From Larimichthys crocea (taxonomy: Eukaryota; Chordata; Actinopteri; Sciaenidae), in contig NC_040011.1 of NCBI RefSeq assembly GCF_000972845.2, positions 22,929,062 through 22,993,061 on the forward strand: 64,000 nucleotides of DNA. Direction: 5' to 3'. Positions 1 to 12,429 of this stretch are shown one piece after another. The number at the start of each line of letters is the position of its first letter. Position 1 is the first letter of the stretch. Below the pieces are notes generated by a model. The model was not told the origin of the DNA and made no database searches. It saw only the letters and a program-made list of their open reading frames with translations. A program made the translations under genes and the position numbers.

Positions 1-1199
1 AGCTTTCGTGGATGTTATTAAGCAACGCCGACCTACACACGAGGCCAAAATCCTTCGGAGTTTGCAAAAACATAAAGCCTGGCTGTCCCCCGTGAAACAA
101 ACATCAAGCCTCACAGGGAGAAACACTGCAGCCACAGCCAAAACTGATCCATTTCTCCCCCCTCTTGGTGCAAATAAACAAACTGTTATTATTTATTTTT
201 AATAATCAACGCAACGAAGTGCGCGCTATAAATCGGGTTATCTGCAGGGAGCGCGTTCAAAAGGAGAAGACGTCGTGCGCAGTAATAAAAAGCAGGATCC
301 TAAAAAGCACACGGAGCCGGAGATCAGGAGACATAAGAGGACGCATCCAAATAGACGGGGGGGGGGGGGAACTTTAATGAATGAAAACAACGCCGTGGGG
401 TGGTGGTGGGGGGGGGGGGGAGTGGGGGGGGGGGGAAGGGAGGGTATTTGTTACAGCAGAGCCACGGAAGGACACACAGGCATGGAAATCCATCAACTTC
501 ATCAGCTAATCGCGACGAATTTAACCCGCTGCGGGTGTGTATGTGTGAGTGTTTTTTTCCGTGCCAAACGCACGAAAATGACACGGAAAGTTTTGAAGCT
601 CTGTGCACCGGTGTAACTAAACATTTATGTCGCTACAACGGCGCGTACTTGGGTCGCTACGTGCGCCACTGTCCGCCAACAAACACCGTAAAAGCAAAAA
701 AATAATAAAGGAGGATACGTACCTATATGCAACCATCCATAACGTCGAATCCATCGACCAAATAGTCTACCAAAACTCCATCCAAAAGGACGGGGGCAAT
801 GTCCAAGTGTAGACTGTAAGCTTTAATGCATAACATTCACAGCCTGTTAATCCAAGTGCGAGTGTATCCCTTTGCGTTATTCCAGCTTTTCTTGGTTAGT
901 TTTACAGATGCTTAGCACGGGTTACGCATGCATTCGTCCCAGGATAAAAACAAAGTAAATCCACGGTGGAGTTCTGATGGAGGAGGACAGGGAAGGCACC
1001 CGGAGAACTGCTGCGCACTTGGGAGGCCGATCTTTAGACAAGACAACCCAGTTGTAGAAGTCCCGCAGGAATTGTAAAATAATAACAATTAAGAAAAAGT
1101 TCAGACAAAATAAAAAAAAAATCAAGCAAGAGAGAGAGAGAGCTTATATCCAAGACTTTTCTCGTCTTCGAGTACCTTCGGAGAGCTTTGAGTTCTGGC
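1..1199. other. CpG-richer flank, possible spry1 first exon/intron
   Basis: No coding exon is visible in either strand. This stretch has more CG dinucleotides than the rest of the window (for example around 210-340 and 600-670) and contains the poly-G cluster listed separately. If the candidate promoter at 1200-1480 is real and fires on the minus strand, this is the transcribed 5' UTR and first intron of the next gene. A TATAAG word on the minus strand (1143-1148), followed by a CT repeat, is a second possible core-promoter position. The identity with spry1 rests on vertebrate gene order, not on coding sequence. Confidence 0.3.
357..444 (+). repeat. Poly-G cluster, G-quadruplex-prone
   Basis: The plus strand carries a run of 13 G at 357-369, then G4 at 397-400, 13 G at 408-420, 12 G at 424-435 and two GGG runs to 444. 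Four or more G tracts with short loops satisfy the usual G-quadruplex pattern several times over. On a minus-strand transcript this would be C-rich. Run lengths could be affected by assembly error, since homopolymers of this size are hard to sequence. Confidence 0.85.
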
Positions 1200-1480
1200 T
1201 GTTACTTATTGTTGCGGGGAATCTGCGCTCGCTACAAAAAAAAAAAGAAGCGTCGTCGGGTCGCAGACAGCGGTGCGCTCTCTTCCAGCTCTGCGGGCCT
1301 GTTCAGCACTGAATGAATGGGAACGCAGGGCTCAGTGTTTGCTCGACAAGCCAACTCCCATTGGCCATTCACTCCACTGAAAAAGGATACATCGCATCCG
1401 CTCCTGATTCATTGGGCAGATGTGGAAGGCCGGGCGATAGAGATGTGTGCACTTGTTAAGGTGGAACGGCTTTTTATTTC
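1200..1480 (-). promoter_or_regulatory. Candidate minus-strand promoter, probably spry1
   Basis: Two CCAAT boxes lie on the minus strand at 1411-1415 and 1370-1374, 41 bp apart, in the contexts CCAATGAATC and GGCCAATGGG. They are followed toward lower coordinates by a CpG-rich stretch (1240-1310) where transcription would be expected to start. A possible splice donor, CCGAAG then GTACTC, lies near 1190 on the minus strand. Paired CCAAT boxes bound by NF-Y are a common feature of TATA-less promoters. In mammals SPRY1 lies directly downstream of AFG2A in the same orientation and has a noncoding first exon, which is why I suggest spry1. No spry1 coding sequence is in the window, so the assignment is inference. 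Divergent antisense transcription from a CpG island is the alternative. Confidence 0.4.
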
Positions 1481-2410
1481 GCGTTGGCTCGACGAGGGGG
1501 TTCAAGGAAGAAAAAAAAAACAAAACAACAACGACTGATTTCCGTTCTTGCGGGTTATGAATAATGGTGTGAGGGGTGCAGGTTAATGTGACTAATAGTG
1601 ATGTAATAAACGCGCCATTTATTTATGTTCTTGCTGATTTTTTTTTTTTTTGGTACACGAGCCACGAGACACGTGCAATGCACGTCATGTAAAAGCACAT
1701 TTTTATTATATTTATCACAACGTGAATGTTTGTTTTTTAAGATGAAGTAAAATAACTTGTTGGTACTTATAAAATATGAGATATTAGAAGCATTAAAGCA
1801 GATACTTCTACTGAAGACACAGAAAATGTAGGAAAACAAGATTTTGTGTTGGTTTAAAATAAATGTAACACATTTAAACTACATAAAAAACTGAAAAAGC
1901 TAAATATTACCGAAGCTTTGGCACGTGAAACTCACACGCACTAAATATGTTTAATGTTTAATTTTTAACATGTTAAGGGATGTGAAATGACTTAAATGAA
2001 ACGATAAAACTTGTGATTAATCTAAAATTAATTTAAAAAAAATGGTTTCCATACCAGGATAAAGCATTGTAACTAAAAGTTCATAATGTCTGCTGTATGT
2101 CTCACTGCGTAACGGAGAGCCTCTTATATGATGTTACAGTCTTTAAGGATAATAAAGTGAACCTGGATTATATTAAATGGCCTGTGCTGGTGCAGGGGAC
2201 ACACTTTGGAACACACACACAACTGTGTGATTTTTACAGACAATTCATGGAGAAAACATCAACAGGATGTCTACTCTGCTCTCTGGAATGTTCCCATTGC
2301 GCATTTACGCATGTCATGAGAGGAAATGAAATATGTCACGATGAGCCATGCAGCTTGTCTCCCCTCTCTGATATGGACATTTTCCCAGCATTTGAAGTTT
2401 CATGGGTCGA

Positions 2411-2468
2411 TTTTTTTTTTCTTTTTCGACAGGGAGGAGGGGTGGTGGGGGTGGTGGTGGTGGTGGTT
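2411..2468 (+). repeat. Poly-T and GGT low-complexity tract
   Basis: A T-rich run is followed by GGAGG and a GGT microsatellite (2441-2467). Open frames through it are artefacts of the simple sequence. Confidence 0.8.
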
Positions 2469-2980
2469 TAGGGATTTGGTCCAGGTCCACCTTAAGAAAA
2501 AAGCAGCCCTGCAGCCAGGGGAAAGACACCCCTCGCCCCCTCCTCCCCCCTCCTCTCTGTTGCTGACTGTCTGGTTTGATTGGTGTCGCGGATGCGCTAC
2601 ATCCGGATCCATGAGAAAAGGAAGTTCAATACAAAGTCAATTTATCCTATTCAAATGTAAAAATCAATAGATGAATGACCTCCAGTGCCATTTCGGGTCA
2701 ACAAATGCTTAAAAAAAAAAAGACAACGGAAAGAGTTAACGGAGTGTTAACTGTGTGCGCAGGAGACAGAGAAGTTTTTTTTTTTTAAGCTGGATGTTAA
2801 AATTCAGCTTCTTGGTGATAAAGCAAATCCTGGTAGACCGACAGATGGCCGCTTGGATCCCTGCTCTTAGTGGTCGGAAGTGCGGACGGAAATCTCACGA
2901 TTACAGCAATTAGCTGATTTTCCATGGATGGATGTGATGAATATTCCAGCCGTGGCTGTTTTTCTCCCCGTGGATATAGA

Positions 2981-3050
2981 GCAGCGGTTCCCCCCGAAAC
3001 TAGGGGTTTAGTAACCATCAAGGGTCCTTGAAGGGGGTCCAGATAAAAGT
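2981..3050 (+). repeat. Degenerate dispersed fish repeat (GCAGCGGTTC type)
   Basis: The words GCAGCGGTTC, CTAGGGGTTTAG, AAGGGTCCTTGAAGGGGGTCC and AGATAAAA occur in the order I associate with a common fish repeat whose fragments read as 'cagcggttcccaacctaggggt ... gggggtcc ... agataaa'. The assignment is from memory of the pattern and the copy is diverged. A repeat-library search would settle it. Confidence 0.4.
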
Positions 3051-3554
3051 CTAATTCCACTATCTAATTCCAGAGCTGTTAGTGGAGGGGACATACTGTA
3101 TGCAGCCTAATGCTCTGATTAAAGGGATCAAACTGTCCACTATCAGTATAATCAGTTAGAAAAAGCAACCCTGGAGTTATTCCACTATGTCAAACACAGG
3201 CATATACAATGTCTTCTCTGTCTTTGTGAAGACATTTGAAAAACGTGTGATTCAATCATGCAGAGATTTAAAATCCGACAGGGAACATGTGTTTCTGAAG
3301 AGCCAAAAATATTCAGAAAATAAATAGGAATAATACCAAGTGCCACTAAAAGACAGATTTGAGGCAAACGCTGAGCTAAAGCAGACCCGATCGTGAGAAG
3401 TTTTAAAATGTGCTCCCAGCAAAGCAAACTTTTAAACAGAGAGAGAATAAATCTGACAATAATAATATAATTTATATATGTATTTTAAAGGCATATCATA
3501 GCTTTAAATATCTATATGTTCTTTGTGCTGATAAAAAAAAGACAACCAAAGCAA

Positions 3555-3946
3555 CAAATACATAAAGAATGCATTTATTACATTATTAATATTTTATTAC
3601 GTTCAAACATGACACAGACAATATACCGTCCTGCTGGGCTGTCAACATACATGTGTGTGTGCACAGTGTTCTTTGAAATGAAAGCATTTCAGGGAAACTG
3701 TTTGTCATGATGGCTACCAGTAACAAACCGGTCCCATATTTGTTTTTCGAGGAATCGTAGGACAGAAACTGGAACAACAGCTGCATAACTTGGCATAGCA
3801 GCTCCAAAAGAGTAATCAACATTTAAGTTTCAGCTGGTGGTTATGTCAGTGTTTCATCATATGTTTGTAACTCGTCCAGCAGACGGATGAAAACCTTTTG
3901 GTTTTTTAAAAATAATGATAGAATAATAAAAAAAGTTCCTTCATGG
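3555..3946 (-). other. afg2a: 3' UTR of afg2a
   Basis: This follows directly after the TGA stop of the terminal exon on the minus strand. It ends just after two AATAAA hexamers (3593-3598 and 3574-3579), so the untranslated region would be about 370-390 nt. The cleavage position is inferred to lie at roughly 3555-3580. The sequence is AT-rich and shows no recognisable element besides the poly(A) signals. Confidence 0.65.
3574..3598 (-). terminator. afg2a: Tandem AATAAA poly(A) signals of afg2a
   Basis: Two canonical AATAAA hexamers lie on the minus strand at 3593-3598 and 3574-3579. A GU/U-rich stretch follows them in the transcript direction at about 3530-3560, as expected for a downstream cleavage element. 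They are the first such hexamers after the stop codon. Confidence 0.65.
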
Positions 3947-4126
3947 TCAGAAGAAGCACAGGCCGCTGTGCTGCTGCTGATAGCTGATATACGACTGGAT
4001 GAGAGAGTCCGGGATCCGGGGCTTCACAGTGTTCAAGGCACTTTCAAAGTGTCTGGCCTCGACCTGCTGGGCTTTGATGTCCTCTTGTAGGGCCAGGAGG
4101 GCAGCCTCTCTGCATACTGCTGTTAT
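3947..4126 (-). CDS. afg2a: AFG2A (SPATA5) terminal coding exon
   Basis: Terminal exon of the AAA+ ATPase AFG2A, a cytoplasmic protein that works with AFG2B, AIRIM and CINP in late pre-60S ribosome maturation (recycling of the RLP24-type shuttling factor). The minus strand reads a pyrimidine-rich tract, TTTCCTGTCCCAG, then [20 protein letters not shown] and on to a TGA at 3947-3949. That is 59 residues in phase 0. The [10 protein letters not shown] segment is the sensor-2 helix of the second AAA domain. The HFESAL and VKPRIPDSL segments match the conserved C-terminal helices of this family, and the protein ends in SGLCFF, aligning with the SGL-containing tail of vertebrate AFG2A. It continues directly from the exon at 23839-24003: YSGAE joins ITAVCREAA without a phase shift. 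No disruption is visible. Family assignment is from recall of the vertebrate protein, not a search. Confidence 0.93.
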   Translation of the reverse strand: MTAVCREAALLALQEDIKAQQVEARHFESALNTVKPRIPDSLIQSYISYQQQHSGLCFF

Positions 4127-6404
4127 CTGGGACAGGAAACAGACACAGATATTCAGCTGTCATGCAAAAGCCAGTCCATCCACTGAACACCACTGAATCA
4201 TGTGAGCACAGTCAGGCTGAGTCTGATCGACTTCAGCGACAGACTGCTGAGGGTAGATGTGTTATGGTAATGGAAAAGCACTTTATTTATCTCTCTCAGG
4301 GAAATGCATTCATCTTGAAAACATCACAACTATTGCAGTGCAGAGGGACGGACACAAGCAGGAAGCACACAAATCAAACTGTATATAATCTCTAAAAAAA
4401 AAACACGTCTGAAGTCTAAAGTGAGAAGTAGAAGGATATTGTTTAACAGTGAGGGCAGAGAAATCCAAAATTGGCGAGAGTAAGAGAGGATTAACTTCAT
4501 GCTCTGGAAAAATACAATCAGCTAAATGACTGCGGCACAGCATGTTCATATTTTCAGGTGCAACACAAGTTTATGTGGGTCTTAAAATTGAACATTATCA
4601 TATAATCCCTCAAATAATCTGTTGACAGATTGGAAGGAGCTGACAGAGTCACAAGAAACTGGAAATTTAGATTTGGTCTATCTAATGATCTCATTAGATG
4701 TCTTATGAAGCCAAGAACCACATGCTGATGGAACATGTTAACTCACAAACTAATAAGGAATATAAATAACATTTAAGGACTAAGTACTTCTTTGTTTGCC
4801 TCTTTAATCCATAAAACTGGACTTTGTTTTTGGTTCTGCCCTTTATTATTTCTGCATCCAGACCAACATTTGTGATCTACCATGTCTAAAGTGCAAATAC
4901 AGTGCTCCTCCTGCACATTCTTTACTATAGTACTGATTGAGTTATGTAATGGCTGATGGAGGAGTGCTGTAGTCAGTACGGGTGACCTTTCAGAGAGATT
5001 CTGCACACAGCAGAGGAGTGAGTCACTTCCTAATTGGTGGCGATGGCTGATGAAGGCCAGGCACCTTTCCTAGCAGTGCCACCCTCCTCCCTTTCTAGAA
5101 GCACAGCTTTGTTCTGAGCCAGGGCAGCTTACACAACTCCCTCCAACAACTGCCGCGCAGGAAACTATTCGCCTGTACAACCACTGATAACGTCTGGTGG
5201 GAGGTTAGTGGGACAGGCAGACACGTGATGTAGCGGAGCTGTGGAATATTGAACAGTGAGAGTTTGCATGTAGAGCAATGTGGGTGTGCTGAAATTGCTC
5301 ACTGGACCGAAGCACTGCTGGTCACTGCCTTTCCCTCTACAGCTGCACACTGCGTGACATGCAAGATGATCCTGAATATTCAGTCAGCAGAGCAGTTTAC
5401 ATCCACATCTATATCCCTTTACACTGTGCGTGTAGCAATAAATACAGCGAAAGTGAAGCTGAAATTATTTACTCCTTCCAACTTTTTTAGTAGGTCGGCT
5501 TTTATTTTTGAAGATCGAAAAAATGCTCAAGGTCAAATAAAAATGACAATTTACTGATTAAATAAGCAACATAGTGGTTTCCCAATAAAGGGAAATTATA
5601 GATGAGATACAGTCTAAACTTTCCATGAACAAGTTAGGATCTCTTATTTCTCTCCTCCTAAGAACTGGGTCTGCTTGAGTTCGGTATTGTTTCAAAGAAC
5701 TTTTAGCATGTTATACATACATATTACTGTTGCAGTACTATTCATCCCGCTCCTACTAAAAGCCCACTATTTTATAATATTTACAAGAATACACCTTTAA
5801 CTAACAATTTGTTGGATTTGGAGAGGTGCAATAAGTATTGTAGCAAGCAAGCATTCCCACTTGTCTTCATTTGCCTTTGTCTGCTAATACTACCACAATA
5901 ATAAATATCCTTTATTAGCTGTTCATGGTGGTCAAGTAATGTATAGGGCTATGGTTAATCTCTATGAACAGATGTTTAGATATGAATGCAGAATCTGTTA
6001 GCAAAGGACTGAAATTTTGGCATAGTTAGAGTTCTGGTTTCCGTTTAGTCCGAGTAGTATTGACAATTCGTGTTTGGTCATGTTTTTTTAGGTTGCATGC
6101 AGGTAGACTGCCCAAGTGGGGAACAAAAGAGGTAGAATATATTGGCATTATGAAGTAGCAATCTAGTTTTCTCACTTAGGAAAACTAGACTTGCCCATTC
6201 TGAAGGCGAGTACGGAATAACACATTTTTGCACGTTTGCTTGGTTTTCTGTTTAGCTACTTACTCAACACTCGTCCAACTGAGCTTTCATTAAAACAGTT
6301 TTGCAGTAAATGCAGCTATAAGTGCAAAGTCTCACCTCCAAGACTGCAGATATCAAGTTTATCATTCAATATTTGAAAAAAATATATTTGTATTGAAAAT
6401 AGTA

Positions 6405-6645
6405 GAGCAGTGTGTAGGCTTTAGTGGCACCACTGTAGTTACAAATGGACGCCCCCTCGCTTCACCCTCTCCCTTCCTGGCATAAAGTAGAAACTATGGT
6501 GGCCACCATACATACGACTCTATTTAGGGGTTTGACATGGCAGAAGATGACCCGTGGCATAAGTTAGGATGCTGAGGTAACAAAACATAATGATTCTTAA
6601 TTTCAGGTTATTGTACACTAATGAAAACATATCATCATATGGGCA
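6405..6645 (+). mobile_element. Truncated AGGTCC-type MITE copy
   Basis: CAGTGTGTAGGCTTTAGTGG, then CTATGGTGGCC, then GATTCTTAATTTCAGGT and GTACACTAATGAAAACATA occur in the same order as in a short inverted-repeat element widespread in fish, whose end reads AAAGGTCCAGTGTGTAGG. The copy at 8643-8887 has the same start in the same orientation. The right end here does not reach a recognisable terminal repeat, so the copy seems 3'-truncated or strongly diverged. Confidence 0.6.
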
Positions 6646-7793
6646 CATTACCCCGTTACAGGGTTACTATTTACAGAATATGCACATTTAAAGACCTGAT
6701 TTTACATCATCACATCTGAATATAAATATCAACAGAAGGTGACATCATCTGAAACACATACAATGCATAGACTTGGTGGAGACAGGAAAAAACACCGCAG
6801 AGGCTGTCAACTGATAAAGCATATGGCAGTCATGGTGTTTTTCAAGGCTCGAGAGTAAAATGAGGGGAGATAACTGAATGTGCTCTGGCCCAGCTAGCAT
6901 GCACGGCTCAGGACAGGTGCTTTGCAGATGTCAGGATGTGAGGCCTATTTTCCCCCTTCTTCTGTTTCAAGCCAATGAGCAACATGATTTAGGCAGGGTA
7001 AACACACAGGGCCGGGTTAATTTTGTATGAGGGTTTCCCATCATTCAAGTCATTTAGGCCTGTCAGTAATAATGATGCAAAACAATGAGGCCATGTATCC
7101 CGGTTCCCTGTTTACAAACGGAGTGAGGGCGAGTGAGCAAGGAAAGGACTTAGTGAGCGAGAGCGAGAGAGATGCCACATGTTGAACAATGTGATTTAGT
7201 GTTGTTTCCAAGCAACATCCATAAACAGGAACAGACAAACTATGCAGCACAATCAAACTGTAATTTCTTATTTACGTTGAAACTTCACTTACAGGACATG
7301 TTAGCCCCCTTGTGCCTCAATCTCATGATTCAACAGTTAATAATTATTTGCTTGTTTACTTCCAGAACACCCCTTGGGTTTATTAAAAAAAAAAAAAAAA
7401 GGAAGGGGGGGTTGCGAATGTCCGGAGCTGCTCTGAAGTACACAAACGACACACACACAGGCCCCCACATTCATGCTCGCTGGGTTTATGAGCTGGTCTG
7501 TGAAGGCGATCAACAAGCCAGTGTTTCCCGCTGTGTGTTTGCCCGTACAGGCCTTGAAAAAAAAATAAAGCCACAAAGGCAAACAGGGCGAGCGAAACAG
7601 CCAGTTTGTTTGTAAACGTGAAGGCATTCCTAGAACCGAGCCAAAAGTCCAGCGCCGACCCCCCCTCAGCACTACCTTGATACCCCTGATCCCCCCCAAA
7701 AAGCAGCCTACCACCCCCTAAAGATGGGCCCCCCTACTTCTGAGGGGGAAAAAAGGGGAGTAAGGAGAAAAACTGCAAATGCACAGAAATGAG

Positions 7794-7794
<1 letters not shown>

Positions 7795-7829
<35 letters not shown>
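7795..7829 (+). repeat. (TG)n microsatellite
   Basis: About 17 TG units, followed by a G7 run and a G-rich stretch to about 7850. Confidence 0.95.
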
Positions 7830-7831
<2 letters not shown>

Positions 7832-8642
7832 GGGGGGTGGGGGAGTCGGTGGTGAGGAGTGCTGACTTGTGGCAGGCCATATAAATTATAGATCTCTCTC
7901 TCTCTTTTTTAATTTTATTGCAATGCAGACTTTATTTTTCATTCCCTTCATAAATTATGTCAGCAATCACTTAAATATATGGAGAGGCCTAAGCTGATGC
8001 ATTGCAGTGGCTGCTCTCTGGTGATGTGGGCGAGCTTAGAGTTCCTGGAGGTGGCACGAAGCCAGTCGTAAAGGCAAAGCAAATGAAAAAAAAAAAAAAA
8101 AAAGTCATCATCAAGAGCCCCTCAGTTTGGAGTCGGGCTAAAAACTTGCTGACTCAAGATGACCCAAAAGTTGGCCTGATAGTGAGTCAAAAAAGAGAGG
8201 TTTTGATGACGAAGCAAAAATTGTTTGAGCAACAATTTGTACAGTAAGCTCTTCCACTGCAACTGGTTCAGGTTAAACAGTAATGCCTGTGACTAACTTC
8301 CAAATATTCACTGACTCATTCTCTTCTATTTATTTGTTCAGCAGACGTTTTCTGATGATACAAACATTCTCTGTGACACCCAGTACTTCATACCAAAGAT
8401 CCTCACAAAGGCATCCAAGACATGACCTAAGCCGGCCCAGGACCAGACTATATTATAAATATTATTACTTATTTAGTCTCATCAGGTTGGTAAGGGTCTT
8501 GGGTCCGTGTGTCAGTATGTCAGCCTTGATTACATAGTGCGTTTTCAACTCTTTTTAAGGTCTGTTCAGGTCTACTTAACTGTTCTATGGAGACAGACTC
8601 CATAGAAAAATAACATCATCATTTATTTGTGAAAGTATCTAA

Positions 8643-8887
8643 AAGGTCCAGTGTGTAGAAGTGGTAATGTAGTGGCATATAGCGGTAAAGTAACATAAAG
8701 TTGTGGATCCGAACACCCTTATTCTTTGAAAGGGAAACTACAGAGGATGTGAAATATCCGAAAATACAAAAGGCCCAATCTTGAGCGAGTGTTTACTTAG
8801 TCTGTTTTGGGCTACTAGAGAAATATGGCAGTTCAACATGGTGGACATCTGTGGCATCTGTTGATATAAATCTTACATATTGGATCT
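8643..8887 (+). mobile_element. AGGTCC-type MITE, near complete
   Basis: The left end AAGGTCCAGTGTGTAGAA and the right end CTTACATATTGGATCT are imperfect inverted repeats about 245 bp apart. The right flank is TTAA. The left flank reads CTAA, one change from TTAA, so a TTAA target duplication is plausible but not proven. Internal words (TAGCGG, GTTTTGGGCTACTAGAGAAATATGG) match the fish element mentioned for 6405-6645. It has no coding capacity, so it would depend on an enzyme supplied elsewhere. Confidence 0.65.
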
Positions 8888-11800
8888 TTAACTTACAAGT
8901 CCTCTAGTGACACAGCATCAGACTGTGACATGGCCGACCAATGTTTTGTTACCCATTTTATTCGAACAGTCAATGCTGTTTTTTTTTTAAAAAAAAGTTG
9001 TTAAAAGCCAAAGAACCCTGACCAAACTAACCATAGCAGTGTCAGATCAGACATTTGAAAGAAGTTAAAAAGTTCCTTTTGGATTTATTGATGCATGTCA
9101 GGTTTGGTAGATTTCCCACATGTCCATTTTGGATCTGTGGAAAAGTTTGATCCATGAATTGGTCCTCTACTGGTCACTGGCAAGAAGTTCCACTGGGGGC
9201 AGGACAAGGCCAACGGTACACTAATGATGACTGCTGTGTGGGAAACAGAGGGTAGTACTCATTTAAATGAACCTGCAACCTTTCAGTTATCAGCTTGATG
9301 ATAATGTCATGGTCATTTTTTTTTATATAGCTCAGAGTTTCCAAAATTTCCAGAGAGTTTTATAATTTGTACAACATAAAGCATGCAAAATTTGAAAAAG
9401 AACAATAATGCAGAATGTGGAGAGTAGACAGAAGTAGCTGTGGTCTAAAAACAATATGGAGAAACTGAATTACACAAAGTAAATAAGAAGTAAATTATAA
9501 CTACGTATATCTAGCTATAAGCTTAAAGCTTTACTACACCACTGCCACCACCAGCAGAAATGTCCGGAATCCTTGTGTCAGTCATTCCACCTTAATAAAA
9601 TGTCAGCACAGCCTCTTAAACCGCAGAGCCTTTAAATGGGTCGCTGGAAAAGTGATAGATACTCAATTGGAGTGCCCACCACATCCTTGTTTCCACATAC
9701 TCCTCTAATGACAAGTTTCCCTTGGTGGTTCTCAAACCCCCTCTGTAAACCAAGCCTTGCATGCATGAATGTACAAATACACATATCTGAAGTCATTTAG
9801 ATCTCCTTTTGGTCTTTGAGTGGACTAAAAGGTAATCTCTCCAAAGAATAATAAAGTGACCCTTTATAGAAGTCATTAAGAATGTTCAAAATGCTCAAAA
9901 ATACAGTTTTAGATCTAAATTTTCAGGATCACCTTCAGGGGGCAGACGTGCCGGCTGAAGCAGTATGAAAAAAGAAGAACCTGGTCTGAACAATGTTATC
10001 TTAACAGTAGAATAGAATAGATCCCTGTTTCAGATATGAGTGTTAAGACTGAAGTGTGATATAAATGTTAAATAAAAGTAATCAAAGTTATGTTCATTTC
10101 TACAACAGGGCTTTCTGTTTTTGTCTGGGTTTTTAAGTATTAAATGTCTAGATACGTGGGTACCAATTTCTACTAATGTGCTTAAACGTGTAAGTCATAA
10201 CTCATAGCTCTATTGATGGTTAATAATTAATCTGTTACTGCTTTATGTATTAGTACAAGACATTTTGGGTTGCCAGATTATTAACAAAAACAAAAAAACA
10301 TTTGATCACTTGCCTTCTGGAAAACAGCTGCATGATATAAATTAACCTATTAAGAACTTACAACATTTACAACTGAAGACTTGATGGGTTACATAAAAAT
10401 AAACGCACCACCATTTGTGACTCCTCCATCACTCGCTAAAATTTGCTGATTAACTATAAGAAAGTAAGAAAACCTGATACCCTGATTATTAATGGCTTTA
10501 TAAACATTTGAAGCTATGGAATAGATGGCTTATTAGAAAGTTGGATCCGATATCCTGAATTAATAATATAGCTTTATGGTTAGAAAGTGAGAAATATGGG
10601 TATGTATTAGTGGATTTATCAACTGCAGACTTCATGGTTTCACTTGATGTTAGTAACATCACTTACAAAAGTTTCTTATAATAAAGTTGTTATAAATGTT
10701 ATCTCATAAGTAGGTATTAGAAAGCGTTACCAGGTTTTGTAGTAGTGTCCGATTTAAAGTTTCAGTGTTGTGACAGATGGATATCGGTCAGTGAACTCAT
10801 TTCAAAGGCTCTGATATTAGGACGGGCATGTGCAGGGCTTACTCTCCTCGGGGCTGCAGGGCCCTCACTCGCCTCCCATGCTCCCAGCCATTAGGGTGCC
10901 ACAACATGAAACCCTGGATACAACAGCAGCCTTTATGCTCCACTGGTCACTGCACTTCACTCTCCTCTGTAGCCACAACTACACCCTATATCATGCTGCT
11001 TGAATGCACATAAGTGATACCATGCTGGATACTGTATGTAGAGTGATATACTACAGCACGTCCAGCACTGTACGTGAGGTCCTGTTGTCCTTGTAAGATA
11101 AGGCAACACGAAACTTTAATGACCCCAGAGAGGAAATTAGGCCGCTGTAGCAGCAAATGCTAACAAGATACAGCAAAGAATAACAAAATATAAATAAGAA
11201 CATAGCAAAGAGGGGGTTACATAAACACACCCGACACTTTTTAGCACTTGAACATGGCAAGCAGAAATATATGAGTGGAATAAAAAGTTAGGAGTATCAA
11301 CATTTAGATGGGAGAACAAAATAGCGACAGTAAAAACCTTAAGCCCTTTTGAGGTCAAGGAAAAATATGAGAATATGCCAGAAGAAAATTTCACACATGC
11401 AGCATGAAAAATGCAAAAAAAGTACAATATCTAAAAGAATACACACACAAATAAGGACATAACACACACACAGAATGTGAAAAAATGGACTTGGAGTCAC
11501 AATAACTGGCTATTAAAGGGAAATGTCTTAGTGGGTAAAGTATATACTATATATATACTATATATACTATAAGTAGGTGCATTATGTAACAACTTGTACC
11601 ATGTCAGAAGTCTTTAGAATAAATAAAAAACACCTCTAAACTGAAATCTACATACTTATTTAATATATGCATGCCACAAACACACTGTACATGTACACAA
11701 AAACCCAGGAAACGCAGTGACAACCTTTACGTGCATCCTACACGTTCACAGCAAAGTAGCTATGTAAATCTATGTTTCTTTCCTTCCTTTCCTCCTTCAG

Positions 11801-12429
11801 AGGAGGTGAGAAGTGGTGCGTGCCATGAGACAACCTGTTCAGCGCGACAAAAATAAACCCTTCTTCAGAGGTGCAGGGGTTTGAAAAAAAAAAAAAAAAA
11901 AAAGAGCTTGCGACTGCTGGCAGCACATACCAACGTTCTCAGGTCAAATCTGTCTGGTGTACTTTTCGCTTCCTACTTCAACAAAGGCGCTCAGTGAGTG
12001 TATCAGACGGCCTTAATGAAGGGCTTGTTAGCCAGGCTACCGGCAGCAGATCCACTAAGCCCAGAGTGTGTGTTTACTATCAATCCGCCCTTGTGTCTAC
12101 AGCAGGCTACATCCAGCACTCCCCTCCTCCCTCCTGCCTCACCCCCCCCTCCCCTCACACACAAACGGCCACATTTACAGGAGCGACCCGACATCCCCTC
12201 CCCGCCTCCCCACAAAACCTCTCCTCCATCACTCCACAAGTCCTGCACACATACGCTTCAGTGCAACACACTGCACTTGCTCACAGTTCGTATTGGACTA
12301 AACATGCATCTGCACACGTGTGTGCACACTCATACATAAAACACTGCACTTGCAGGACCATTTAGATAAGTTTTTTTACAGGCTGGTATATATATATATC
12401 AATCATTCCTTTTGGATATGTTGTCCAGC

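Larger units (their letters stand above)
1481..3554. other. Intergenic spacer between afg2a and next gene
   Basis: No exon with recognisable product is visible. The stretch is AT-rich from about 1600 to 2100. It holds a poly-T plus GGT low-complexity tract and one degenerate dispersed repeat, both listed separately. The short distance (about 2 kb) between the afg2a poly(A) signals and the candidate promoter suggests a compact junction compared with mammals. Confidence 0.5.

Noticed and set aside
1..1500. spry1 coding sequence
   Set aside because: No Sprouty cysteine-rich motif is present on either strand; only a possible noncoding first exon can be argued.
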